Assembly (NCBI RefSeq): GCF_000015285.1
Contig: NC_008709.1
Location: 1,302,001-1,366,000 of the forward strand
Length of the DNA: 64,000 nt
Origin: Psychromonas ingrahamii 37
Lineage (GTDB): Bacteria; Pseudomonadota; Gammaproteobacteria; Enterobacterales; Psychromonadaceae
Direction: 5' to 3'
Both the position numbers and the translations under genes were made by a program. How positions within the stretch are numbered: position 1 is the stretch's first letter; every line of letters begins with the position of its first letter. The notes beneath the pieces were generated by a model that saw nothing but the letters and a program-made list of their open reading frames with translations, was not told the origin of the DNA and searched no databases. Of this stretch, positions 30,395 to 38,016 are shown piece by piece.

Positions 30395-31410
30395 TGGCTT
30401 CGCTCCGCAAGTGTTTTTAATAGTTGTAATGGTTTACCGGTTAACATCATTGCCAGCGCTTGTTTTGTGCCCTCTTTAAAGTTATCGGCTTTACCGTTTA
30501 AGACCAGTAAAGCGGAAACATTAACGGCCACAGCTGCCTGCTGCGCATCGCTGCCTTTACCCTGTAATATTTGTTCAATGATTATTTTATTTTCGGAGGG
30601 ATCCCCACCAATAATCGCCTCAACAGGGTAATGTTGAACGCCAAAATCTTCCGGTGTTAAGGTATATTCTATAATTTTACCATCAATCAGTTCTGCCACT
30701 TGGGTTTCACCATGTAATGCTATTTCATCCAGACCGCTGCCGTAAACCACCATAACACGCTTCATTCCTAACTCTTTATGGACTTCTGCAATTGGTTTTA
30801 ACAGTTCAGGGGCATAGACACCCATTAGTTCAAATTGCGGACGAGCAGGGTTGATTAAGGGGCCAAGGACATTAAAGATCGAGCGGGTTTTTAATGCAGC
30901 ACGTACCGGGGCGGCAAAACGCATGCCCGCATGATATTGCGGGGCAAATAAAAAACAGATATTTAAATCATCTAAACACTGACGCGCCTGTTGTGCGCTC
31001 ATATCCAAGTTAAGACCAAAAGCTGCCAGCAAATCCGATGAGCCGGATTTACTCGATACGCTACGGCTGCCATGCTTGCATACTTTTAGGCCACAAGCGG
31101 CGGCTACAAAGGCACTGGCAGTGGAAATATTAATCGTCCCTAAACCGTCCCCTCCGGTGCCAACGATATCGGTAAAGTCATAATCAGGACGCGGGAAAGG
31201 TGTTGCCTGTGCAAGCAGCGCATTAGCGGCGCCGGTGATTTCCTGCGCTGTTTCACCCTTTATTTTTAATGCCGTTAGCACCGAAGACAAAATAATAGGA
31301 TCAACTTGTCCCTGAACAACCCGTTCAAAGAATGCCTGGCTTTGCTCACTGGTCAGTGATTTAGCGGCGTATAACTGCTCTAAAATTTCATGTATGTTGA
31401 ATGAACTCAT
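30388..31410 (-). CDS. trpD: Anthranilate phosphoribosyltransferase
   Basis: The 340-residue enzyme transfers phosphoribose from PRPP to anthranilate. Visible are the PRPP-binding GTGGDGLGTINISTASAFVA, KHGSRSVSSKSGSSDLL and NVLGPLINPARP. It is a stand-alone TrpD, not fused to TrpG as in E. coli. It directly follows trpG without spacer and overlaps trpCF. Confidence 0.97.
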   Translation of the reverse strand: MSSFNIHEILEQLYAAKSLTSEQSQAFFERVVQGQVDPIILSSVLTALKIKGETAQEITGAANALLAQATPFPRPDYDFTDIVGTGGDGLGTINISTASAFVAAACGLKVCKHGSRSVSSKSGSSDLLAAFGLNLDMSAQQARQCLDDLNICFLFAPQYHAGMRFAAPVRAALKTRSIFNVLGPLINPARPQFELMGVYAPELLKPIAEVHKELGMKRVMVVYGSGLDEIALHGETQVAELIDGKIIEYTLTPEDFGVQHYPVEAIIGGDPSENKIIIEQILQGKGSDAQQAAVAVNVSALLVLNGKADNFKEGTKQALAMMLTGKPLQLLKTLAERSQC

Positions 31411-32028
31411 TTAACTGTTCCCCGTGACTAAATTTAAACTGCTCTCTAATAATTTTGCACCTTCGCAGGTTAAAATAGATTCAGGATGAAATTGAACACC
31501 TATCACTTTATCTGCTTCATTATAAACGGCCATGCACATGCCATTAAAATGTGCTACTACTTCGAGCGATGCCGGTACAAAGGTACCGATTAATGAATGA
31601 TAGCGGGCAACGGAAAGCGGCTGGCTTAAACCGCTGAACATTCGGTCACCGCAATGTTCTATTAACGATGATTTACCATGCATAATTTGATCCGCTTGAC
31701 CGACAGTGCCACCATACTGCTCGATAATCGCCTGGTGGCCTAAGCACACCCCAATCATCGGAATTTGCCCTCTGCATAAACCGATCAATTCAATCAGGCA
31801 ACCTGCCGCACTTGGCGTGCCGGGCCCAGGTGAAAGAATTAAAACCACATCATTTTCACAAGCATCAATATGCGCTTTAACCTGCGTGGCGGGTATATTA
31901 TTACGGTAAATTCTTACCGGATAACCCAATGCCTTAAATTGATCAACCAGGTTATAAGTAAAAGAGTCAAAGTTATCCAGGAAAAAGAGTGTTTGTTTTT
32001 TAGTTATCTCCATCTTTTTACTCTCCAT
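31411..32028 (-). CDS. trpG: Anthranilate synthase glutamine amidotransferase subunit TrpG
   Basis: The 205-residue class I glutamine amidotransferase supplies ammonia to TrpE. The nucleophile is C95 in GVCLGHQAI, and the His-Glu pair lies in GVQFHPESIL. FFLDNFDSFTYNLVDQFK is the usual start. The ATG at 32028 overlaps trpE by 11 bases; an in-frame ATG five codons later (MEITKKQ) is a possible alternative. It is separate from TrpD here. Confidence 0.96.
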   Translation of the reverse strand: MESKKMEITKKQTLFFLDNFDSFTYNLVDQFKALGYPVRIYRNNIPATQVKAHIDACENDVVLILSPGPGTPSAAGCLIELIGLCRGQIPMIGVCLGHQAIIEQYGGTVGQADQIMHGKSSLIEHCGDRMFSGLSQPLSVARYHSLIGTFVPASLEVVAHFNGMCMAVYNEADKVIGVQFHPESILTCEGAKLLESSLNLVTGNS

Positions 32029-33682
32029 TAGCTAAGGTTGAGGAAGCGCCTGTTGAGGGCGTTTCAGGTAAAGAGGTATCAGGTAAAGACACATCAGGTC
32101 GAGATACTTCCGCAAGTGTTGTGCCATGGGCTAATGCAATCGCATTTAATACCGCCGCGGCTTTAGTACGGGTTTCATCAGCCTCTGCCTGTGGTATTGA
32201 ATCAAATACAACCCCTGCACCTGCTTGCGCTTGTGCGATACCATTTTTTACAAATGCCGAGCGGATAACAATACAGCTATCCATATCACCACAGCCGTTG
32301 ATATAACCGACTGCACCACCGTAACTGCCACGGCGTTTTTTTTCTACTTGACGGACCAGATTCGATGCACTGATTTTAGGCGCACCTACGAGAGTGCCCA
32401 TATTCATACATGCCTGGTAGGCGTGCAGTGCATCTAAATCCGTGCGTAATTTGCCGATAACGCGAGAAACTAAGTGCATAACGTGACTGTAACGGTCTAC
32501 TTTTAATAGGTCTGCCACATGCCTGGTACCTGGTTCGCTAATGCGCGCCACGTCATTACGGGCTAAATCAACCAGCATTAAATGCTCAGATGTTTCTTTT
32601 TGGTCTAAACGTAATTCCAACTCTAAACGACTGTCTAAATCTTTGTTAATGCTGCCATCGGGATTAAATCCTCGTCTGCGAGTCCCTGCAATGGGATAAA
32701 TCTCAACATCATTTGAGGCTTGGGTGTATTTAAGTGCACTTTCCGGAGATGCGCCAAACAGAGTGAAATCACTGTCTTTTAAATAAAACATATAAGGACT
32801 TGGATTTGTTTGTTTAAGTTTTGCATAAGCGGCAATCGGATTAGGGCAAGAAAGCGAAAAACTACGTGAAGGCACTACCTGAAAAATATCTCCTTTTACG
32901 ATGTATTTTTTAAGCTCTTCAACAATAGCGCAATATTCTTGATCTGAAACATCCGTACTGACTTTTCCGGTTAAGGGAGTAACAGGGTTTTCGGTTGTTT
33001 CAAAATTAATACATTGTTGTTGTATTTCTGCTAAACGCGCATTCAGGCGCTGCTCATTCTCATCGGAGTATAATCCGCCAAATACCGAAGCGATTAATTC
33101 CCCTTTCTGAGTTTGATGATTTTGAATCATTAATGTTTCAGCGACATAAAACATAAAATCAGGACAGATGTTATCACTCTCAGGCACTGCCATTAAATCT
33201 TCAAAGGTAGCGATAAAGTCATAGGCAAAGATACCGCCCAAAAACAATGCCTGCTGATGAGATGATGGCGTTTTAATACCTTTAACAATAAAACGCAAAG
33301 CATCTACTGGTGATAATGATTTTAAACGCTGATCTTCATCGCCAGTGGCGTCTGATGCTGGGAAAACAAGCTGTAGTTGATGGGCGGAATGTTGGCTGAT
33401 TATTTGTGTGGAAAATTGCGGTGTAATAAAAGTAAGCAGGTCTTTACCGTTATCAGTTAAGGCATCGAGTGTGACGGTTAGACCATGACAGGTGATTTTC
33501 ATACAGGCATCAATCAGCATTAAGCTTTTAAGATGGTTTTTACTTTCAATTTCGGCAGAATCAAATAATAGATGATTGTCTGTATTGGCACTAAAAGTTT
33601 GAAATAAACCAAGCGAGTCACTGATATATTGACAGTCTGCTGAAAGGCTTTTTAATACGCCGATGGGATGATTAGTATTCAT
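32018..33682 (-). CDS. trpE: Anthranilate synthase component I TrpE
   Basis: The 554-residue chorismate-using enzyme makes anthranilate with TrpG. Catalytic-domain motifs are VPSRSFSL, FGASPESALKY, PIAGTRRRG, LMLVDLARNDVARI, MNMGTLVGAPK and GGAVGYINGCGD. The Trp feedback site near the N-terminus has LLFDSAEIESK in place of the usual LLLESAEI. It is about 30 residues longer than E. coli TrpE because of a C-terminal tail with repeated SLPDT/SLPET units, encoded by 18-bp DNA repeats. It is the first structural gene of the operon and lies 45 bases after a tiny Trp-rich ORF. Confidence 0.97.
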   Translation of the reverse strand: MNTNHPIGVLKSLSADCQYISDSLGLFQTFSANTDNHLLFDSAEIESKNHLKSLMLIDACMKITCHGLTVTLDALTDNGKDLLTFITPQFSTQIISQHSAHQLQLVFPASDATGDEDQRLKSLSPVDALRFIVKGIKTPSSHQQALFLGGIFAYDFIATFEDLMAVPESDNICPDFMFYVAETLMIQNHQTQKGELIASVFGGLYSDENEQRLNARLAEIQQQCINFETTENPVTPLTGKVSTDVSDQEYCAIVEELKKYIVKGDIFQVVPSRSFSLSCPNPIAAYAKLKQTNPSPYMFYLKDSDFTLFGASPESALKYTQASNDVEIYPIAGTRRRGFNPDGSINKDLDSRLELELRLDQKETSEHLMLVDLARNDVARISEPGTRHVADLLKVDRYSHVMHLVSRVIGKLRTDLDALHAYQACMNMGTLVGAPKISASNLVRQVEKKRRGSYGGAVGYINGCGDMDSCIVIRSAFVKNGIAQAQAGAGVVFDSIPQAEADETRTKAAAVLNAIALAHGTTLAEVSRPDVSLPDTSLPETPSTGASSTLANGE

Positions 33683-33727
33683 TTTTATCCTTTAAAATTA
33701 TATCTGTTAATGGGTTATGGATTGTGT

Positions 33728-33775
33728 TCACCACCATCGCCAAGATTGTTTAAGGATTTTATTGGTATTATTCAT
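33728..33775 (-). CDS. Second Trp-rich mini-ORF between trp attenuator and trpE
   Basis: A 15-codon frame reads MNNTNKILKQSWRWW and then TGA, with three tryptophan codons in the last four positions. GAGAAAAAAC precedes its ATG, an acceptable ribosome site. It lies downstream of the attenuator hairpin and 45 bases before trpE, so it would be translated only on transcripts that have passed the terminator. There is no terminator between it and trpE. It could add translation-level control, for example by a ribosome stalled near the trpE ribosome site. That role is inference, and translation is unproven. Confidence 0.5.
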   Translation of the reverse strand: MNNTNKILKQSWRWW

Positions 33776-33818
33776 GTTTTTTCTCAAATATGTGATTAAA
33801 AAGCTAATGCCCAAATAC

Positions 33819-33842
33819 AAAAAAAGCCCGCATATTGCGAGC
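33819..33842 (-). terminator. trp attenuator terminator (regions 3:4)
   Basis: On the minus strand GCTCGC (33837-33842) pairs with GCGGGC (33826-33831) around AATAT, allowing one G-U pair, followed by seven T. The same GCTCGC is perfectly complementary to GCGAGC at 33891-33896 (region 2), which gives the alternative antiterminator. The hairpin lies about 55 bases after the leader peptide stop, the expected place for ribosome-mediated attenuation. Confidence 0.85.
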
Positions 33843-33884
33843 TTAAAATTTAGTTTTTTGGAAAATATACGAATATAAAAAAAC

Positions 33885-33909
33885 CTCATTGCTCGCTTAG
33901 GAGAATGAG
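33885..33909 (-). promoter_or_regulatory. trp leader pause hairpin (regions 1:2)
   Basis: CTCATT pairs with AATGAG, and the inner CTC pairs with GAG, around CTAAGC. The 5' arm overlaps the codons directly after the tandem Trp codons, so a ribosome stalled there would mask it and free GCGAGC to pair with region 3. A run of seven T follows shortly after on the minus strand, so this hairpin might itself also terminate. Confidence 0.75.
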
Positions 33910-33950
33910 TGCCACCAATAATCATTAAGAGAAATTGTTGTTAAAATCAT
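33897..33950 (-). CDS. trpL: trp operon leader peptide TrpL
   Basis: The 17-residue peptide MILTTISLNDYWWHSFS carries tandem tryptophan codons (TGG TGG), with the stop five codons after the pair. It is followed by mutually exclusive hairpins ending in a U-run terminator, then trpE. When charged tRNA-Trp is scarce, the ribosome should stall on the WW pair and favour the antiterminator. GGA about ten bases before the ATG is the only ribosome site visible. Sequence and architecture together make this a secure call in spite of its size. Confidence 0.88.
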   Translation of the reverse strand: MILTTISLNDYWWHSFS

Positions 33951-34004
33951 ATATCATGTGTTCCATAAAGTTATAACAACCATCTTTTGCGATTATGCTA
34001 TTAA

Positions 34005-34010
34005 TGTCAA
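34005..34010 (-). promoter_or_regulatory. Candidate -35 element of the trp promoter
   Basis: TTGACA, a perfect -35 hexamer on the minus strand, lies 55 bases upstream of the trpL start. The best -10 at a 17-base distance is only a weak match (AAAGAT), so the promoter call is tentative. No TrpR-type CTAGTTAACTAG operator is visible. The 43-bp tandem repeat array starts 2 bases further upstream. Confidence 0.4.
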
Positions 34011-34012
34011 GG

Positions 34013-34330
34013 TGATTTTTAGGATATTATCGTTATTTGGATTTGATTCACATGCGAATTTTTAGGATGTTATCGTTATTTGGATTTGATTCACATGCGA
34101 ATTTTTAGGATATTATCGTTATTTATATTCAATTTAGATGCGAATTTTTAGGATATTATCGTTATTTAGATTTGTTTCAGATGCGAATTTTTAGAATATT
34201 ATCTTTATTTAGATTTGTTTCAGATGCGAATTTTTAGGATATCATCGTTATTTGGATTTAATTCACATGTGAATTTTTAGGATATTACCGTTATTTGGAT
34301 TTGATTCACCTGCGCATTTTTTAGAGATTG
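34013..34330. repeat. Seven 43-bp tandem repeats plus a partial copy
   Basis: Units start at 34013, 34056, 34099, 34142, 34185, 34228 and 34271, each exactly 43 bp, with a partial eighth copy from 34314. The consensus begins GAATTTTTAGGATATTATCG, continues TTATTTGGATTTGATTCACA and ends TGC. Copies differ by a few substitutions, and no indel breaks the period. Most units contain, across the unit boundary, a near-palindrome ATTCACATGYGAAT (perfect at 34262-34275). The period is not a multiple of three and the array has no ORF. It lies between the divergent trp operon and the PHP-phosphoesterase gene, ending next to the candidate trp -35. Confidence 0.95.
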
Positions 34331-34373
34331 ATATTAGTGGTTGTTTATTCACGTTCACTCCTTTGGGATATTC

Positions 34374-35249
34374 ATGTTAATTGATCTTCATTCACATACA
34401 AAAGCTTCCGATGGGCAGTTAACGCCTACAGAATTGGTTGTACGAGCCGCAAATCGTCAAGTTAACATATTAGCCATTACCGATCACGATACCGTTGATG
34501 GGTTAGCTGAGGCGAAGCAAACCATTATTGATAATAAACTTAAGCTCACGCTTATTAATGGTATTGAGCTAACCAGTAACTGGTTAAACCATGAGATACA
34601 TGTGGTCGGTGTTAATATCGATCCGGCGCATTCAGGGTTAAGCGACCTCATCAAACTGCAAAAAGAAAAACGTGAAGCGCGGGCTGTTGAGATGGGAGCG
34701 CGCTTAGCAAAAGCGAAAATACCTGATGTTTACGAAGGCGCAAAGGCATTGGCTGGTGAGGGAGCCATTACGCGGGCACATTTTGCGCGTTATTTAGTTG
34801 AGATAGGTGTCGCACCGACCTTCCAAAAGGTATTTGATAAATATTTAAGTCGTGGAAATACCGGTTATGTACCCCATGATTGGGTGGATTTGGAGTGCGC
34901 CATAAAGGCTATCCATCAAGCCGGTGGGCAGGCAATCTTAGCACACCCTAATCAATACGGTTTATCAAACAAATGGATACGTCGTTTATTGACTGAATTT
35001 AAGCAGTTTAACGGCGATGCAATGGAAGTGGCAATGGGGCAACAATCACCACAAATACGTTTACAGCTTGCAATTTGGAGCAATGAGTATAAGTTGCTCG
35101 CTTCACAGGGCAGTGACTTCCATTTTGTTGGTCGTTGGCGGGATCTCGGTAAAGCGCTACATTTACCGGAGACAGCAAACCCCGTTTGGGCTGATTGGCC
35201 AAGTTATTTGTCAGCAATGTTAGTATCGAAAGAAGAAAAAATACAATGA
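34374..35249 (+). CDS. rnm: PHP-domain phosphoesterase, RNase AM / YciV family
   Basis: I place the start at the ATG giving MLIDLHSHTKASDGQLTP, preceded by TTTGGGATATTC; an upstream in-frame TTG is less likely. The 291-residue protein carries the PHP metal motifs DLHSHTKASDG, ITDHDTVDG, GIELTSNW and QGSDFH. E. coli YciV (RNase AM) is a 5'-3' exonuclease that trims rRNA 5' ends and acts on short oligonucleotides. Its location beside the trp operon is conserved in gammaproteobacteria (hence the old name trpH). It overlaps yciO by four bases (ATGA). Confidence 0.92.
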   Translation: MLIDLHSHTKASDGQLTPTELVVRAANRQVNILAITDHDTVDGLAEAKQTIIDNKLKLTLINGIELTSNWLNHEIHVVGVNIDPAHSGLSDLIKLQKEKREARAVEMGARLAKAKIPDVYEGAKALAGEGAITRAHFARYLVEIGVAPTFQKVFDKYLSRGNTGYVPHDWVDLECAIKAIHQAGGQAILAHPNQYGLSNKWIRRLLTEFKQFNGDAMEVAMGQQSPQIRLQLAIWSNEYKLLASQGSDFHFVGRWRDLGKALHLPETANPVWADWPSYLSAMLVSKEEKIQ

Positions 35250-35866
35250 GTCAATTTTTTTATGTACACCCTGAAAATCCTCAAGTTCGCATGATTAAGC
35301 AAGCGGTAGAGATATTAAAAAAGGGTGGGGTGATTATTTATCCAACGGATTCCGGTTATGCATTAGGTTGCACAATGGACAATAAACACGGTTTGGACAA
35401 AATCTGTCAAATTCGGGATTTAAATAAAAAACACAACTTCACTTTGGTGTGCCGCGATCTATCTGAAATAGCGACCTATGCACGTGTGGATAATCATGCC
35501 TTCCGTGCGCTTAAAAATAACACACCAGGTGCCTATACTTTTATTTTCAAATCCACTAAAGATTTGCCCAAACGTTTAATGAATCCGACTAAACGCACGA
35601 TCGGTATTCGTATTCCCAATAATGTAATTGCACTGGCATTATTGGCTGAGTTAGGTGAGCCTTTAATGACCACAAGTTTGATTCTGCCTGGCAATACCAG
35701 CACTGAATTTGATCCTGAAGATATTAAAGACAAATTATCCAATCAAGTAGATTTAATTATGACGGGTGGGTATTTAGGTGAATCGCCAACCACTGTGATT
35801 GATTTTTCCGATGATGATGTGGTTATCACGCGGATAGGTGCCGGGGATATAACACCCTTTCAATAA
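35246..35866 (+). CDS. yciO: YciO, Sua5/YrdC-family protein
   Basis: The start MSQFFYVHPENPQVRMIKQA overlaps the stop of the upstream gene (ATGA), giving 206 residues. The Sua5/YrdC fold is shown by GGVIIYPTDSGYALGC, KICQIRDLNKKHNFTLVCRD, PGAYTFIFKSTKDLPKR and GIRIPNN. TsaC/Sua5 relatives make threonylcarbamoyl-AMP for tRNA, but YciO is a paralogue whose role is less clear. The order rnm-yciO-rluB is common in related bacteria. Confidence 0.93.
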   Translation: MSQFFYVHPENPQVRMIKQAVEILKKGGVIIYPTDSGYALGCTMDNKHGLDKICQIRDLNKKHNFTLVCRDLSEIATYARVDNHAFRALKNNTPGAYTFIFKSTKDLPKRLMNPTKRTIGIRIPNNVIALALLAELGEPLMTTSLILPGNTSTEFDPEDIKDKLSNQVDLIMTGGYLGESPTTVIDFSDDDVVITRIGAGDITPFQ

Positions 35867-35884
35867 AAGTATTATCTCTAAATC

Positions 35885-35916
35885 ACTTAAAGGTGCAGAA
35901 GTCTGCATCTTTAAGT
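35885..35916. repeat. Dispersed intergenic palindrome, copy 1
   Basis: ACTTAAAGGTGCAGA and TCTGCATCTTTAAGT form a 15-base inverted repeat with one mismatch around a 2-base centre. Related sequences occur at 40177-40216 and 44139-44165, all just after gene ends, which marks a small family. There is no T-run, so it is not a classical terminator. Confidence 0.7.
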
Positions 35917-36083
35917 CGTTTGGGAATTAAAAACCATAAGTTGTTGCTCAGAAATTATCCCGCAATAACTTATTAAAAAGTAAAAAGTAAAATAGTTTGC
36001 CGGCAGCGGGGAATTTTATTGTTTATCTGATAAAAAAACCGCTACTGGTATTGGCATAATGAGAATTACCCAAGGAATATAAA

Positions 36084-36965
36084 ATGAGTGAAAAATTACA
36101 AAAAGTATTAGCACGAGCAGGGTTAGGATCTCGTCGTAAAATGGAAGTTGTTATACAGGAAGGGCGTGTCAGTGTAGATGGCAAAGTGGTGGGTTTAGGT
36201 GAGCGTGTTACCGACGTACAGGTTATTCGTGTTGATGGGCATATCGTCAAGAATCTAACCCCTGAAAATACAATGTGTCGAATTCTTGCCTATAACAAAC
36301 CTGAGGGTGAAATTTGTACCCGCAGTGATGAAGAAGGGCGCACAACGGTATTTGAACGCTTACCGAGCTTGAAAGGTGCTCGTTGGATTTCTATCGGACG
36401 CTTAGATATTAATACCTCGGGTTTACTGCTGTTTACTACCGACGGTGAATTTGCCAATAAAATGATGCATCCAAGCCAACAAATTGAGCGCGAGTATGCA
36501 GTCCGTATATTTGGTGATGTGACCGAGGCGATACTTAATCGCTTACGCATGGGCGTTCAATTAGAGGATGGTGAAGCGAAATTTTTAGACATTAAAGAAT
36601 CTGGCGGTGAGGGAATTAACCGCTGGTTCCACGTTGTTTTAACCGAAGGTCGTACACGTGAAGTACGCCGTTTATGGGAAAGCCAAGGGCTGCAGGTTAG
36701 TCGTTTAATGCGGGTGCGTTACGGTAATATCACCTTAAGTAAGCAATTACCACAGGGTGGTTGGCATGAGCTTAATCTTAAAGAAGTTAACTATTTACGT
36801 AAATTAGTCGATATGCCTAAAGAGACTGAGTCAAAAGTAAAGGTAGATGTGACTGAGTCTAAATTTACAAATCCGCAGGCACGTATCCGTCGAGCGGTAA
36901 AAAAACATGCTCAGCACCGTAAGGCAGGCGAACGTCGTCGTACTAAGACACGTACGCGCAGTTAA
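36084..36965 (+). CDS. rluB: 23S rRNA pseudouridine(2605) synthase RluB
   Basis: The 293-residue protein has an N-terminal S4 domain ([19 protein letters not shown]). A RsuA-type catalytic domain follows, with the aspartate in [17 protein letters not shown], and an [20 protein letters not shown] signature. The basic C-terminal tail ([20 protein letters not shown]) is typical of RluB and helps tell it from RluE/RluF/RsuA. It modifies 23S rRNA. AAGGAATATAAA precedes the ATG. The scpAB genes often found between yciO and rluB are absent here. Confidence 0.93.
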   Translation: MSEKLQKVLARAGLGSRRKMEVVIQEGRVSVDGKVVGLGERVTDVQVIRVDGHIVKNLTPENTMCRILAYNKPEGEICTRSDEEGRTTVFERLPSLKGARWISIGRLDINTSGLLLFTTDGEFANKMMHPSQQIEREYAVRIFGDVTEAILNRLRMGVQLEDGEAKFLDIKESGGEGINRWFHVVLTEGRTREVRRLWESQGLQVSRLMRVRYGNITLSKQLPQGGWHELNLKEVNYLRKLVDMPKETESKVKVDVTESKFTNPQARIRRAVKKHAQHRKAGERRRTKTRTRS

Positions 36966-36990
36966 TTTTAAACCCAATACTATTTTTAGA

Positions 36991-37017
36991 AAAAGCAGAC
37001 TGAGGTCTGCTTTTTTT
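36991..37017 (+). terminator. Intrinsic terminator after rluB
   Basis: AAAGCAGAC and GTCTGCTTT form a 9-bp perfect stem around TGAG, followed by a T-run. Confidence 0.88.
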
Positions 37018-37131
37018 GTTTGTAATAAATATGTTAATTTGATTATTTATGTTTTTATATTCTAATATTAATGGTAAATTATTTTCACGCACCATCAACT
37101 ATATTAACTCATTGTATTAAATAGGAATCTC

Positions 37132-37959
37132 ATGATTAAAAAATGTTTATTTCCCGCAGCGGGTTATGGTACCCGTTTTTTACCGGCCACCAAATCAATG
37201 CCAAAAGAGATGATGCCGATTGTTAACAAACCGCTTATTGAGTTTGGTGTTGATGAAGCCTTAGAAGCCGGCATGACTAATATGTGTATCGTTACCGGGC
37301 GTGGTAAACACTCTTTAATGGATCATTTTGATCTTAATTATGAATTAGAGCATCAAATCAACGGCACACCGAAAGAAGATAAATTAAAAGATATTCGATT
37401 AATAATGGATCGGGCAAATTTCACTTATATTCGTCAACGCGAAATGAAAGGTCTGGGCCATGCTATTTTAGTTGGTAAAGAGTTGATTGGTGATGAACCT
37501 TTTGCTGTGGTACTTGCTGATGATCTGTGTATCAATCATGCTAATGGTGTTTTAAAACAGATGGTTGATTTGTACAAACAATTCCGTTGCTCAATCGTGG
37601 CCGTTGAAGAGGTGCCTGAAGATCAGATACACAAATACGGGGTAATCAAAGGGGAGATGATCAAAGATAATATTTACCGTGTTGATGATATGGTCGAAAA
37701 GCCTGCACCCGGCACAGCCCCGAGTAATTTAGCTATTATTGGTCGTTATATATTAACGCCTGATATTTTTGATATTATTGAGGAGACAACTCCCGGTAAA
37801 GGTGGCGAAATACAAATTACCGATGCGCTACTGACACAGGCTAAAAGAGGATGCGTGCTGGCTTATAAATTTAAAGGTAAGCGTTTTGATTGTGGTAGTG
37901 TACCGGGATATATTGAAGCTACAAATTATGTTTATGATAATATTTACGAAGATAAATAA
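37132..37959 (+). CDS. galU: UTP--glucose-1-phosphate uridylyltransferase GalU
   Basis: The 275-residue nucleotidyltransferase makes UDP-glucose for polysaccharide and LPS synthesis. Visible are the N-terminal FPAAGYGTRFLPATKSMPKE with the nucleotide loop, KGLGHAILVGKELIGDEPFAVVLADD, the VEKPAPG sugar-phosphate motif and KGKRFDCGSVPGYIEA. It is slightly shorter than E. coli GalU. GGAATCTC precedes the ATG. It stands alone between rluB and murQ, with a promoter region of about 110 bases after the rluB terminator. Confidence 0.96.
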   Translation: MIKKCLFPAAGYGTRFLPATKSMPKEMMPIVNKPLIEFGVDEALEAGMTNMCIVTGRGKHSLMDHFDLNYELEHQINGTPKEDKLKDIRLIMDRANFTYIRQREMKGLGHAILVGKELIGDEPFAVVLADDLCINHANGVLKQMVDLYKQFRCSIVAVEEVPEDQIHKYGVIKGEMIKDNIYRVDDMVEKPAPGTAPSNLAIIGRYILTPDIFDIIEETTPGKGGEIQITDALLTQAKRGCVLAYKFKGKRFDCGSVPGYIEATNYVYDNIYEDK

Positions 37960-37996
37960 GCCCTTCAATTCAAGATATACTAATCCTTTGATAGTG

Positions 37997-38016
37997 GGGG
38001 TTAAAACCCCTTTATT
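37997..38016. terminator. Possible bidirectional terminator between galU and murQ
   Basis: GGGGTT and AACCCC form a compact inverted repeat (realistic loop TTAAAA with a 4-bp stem) followed by TTTATTT on the plus strand. It lies between convergent genes and touches the murQ stop. Confidence 0.5.

Noticed and set aside
33728..33925. 65-codon minus frame spanning the trp attenuator
   Set aside because: It covers the terminator hairpin and lacks a ribosome site at its first ATG; only its last 15 codons, from an internal ATG, make sense as a mini-ORF.
34013..34330. CRISPR array
   Set aside because: The units are contiguous and there are no unique spacers of constant length; no cas genes are nearby.
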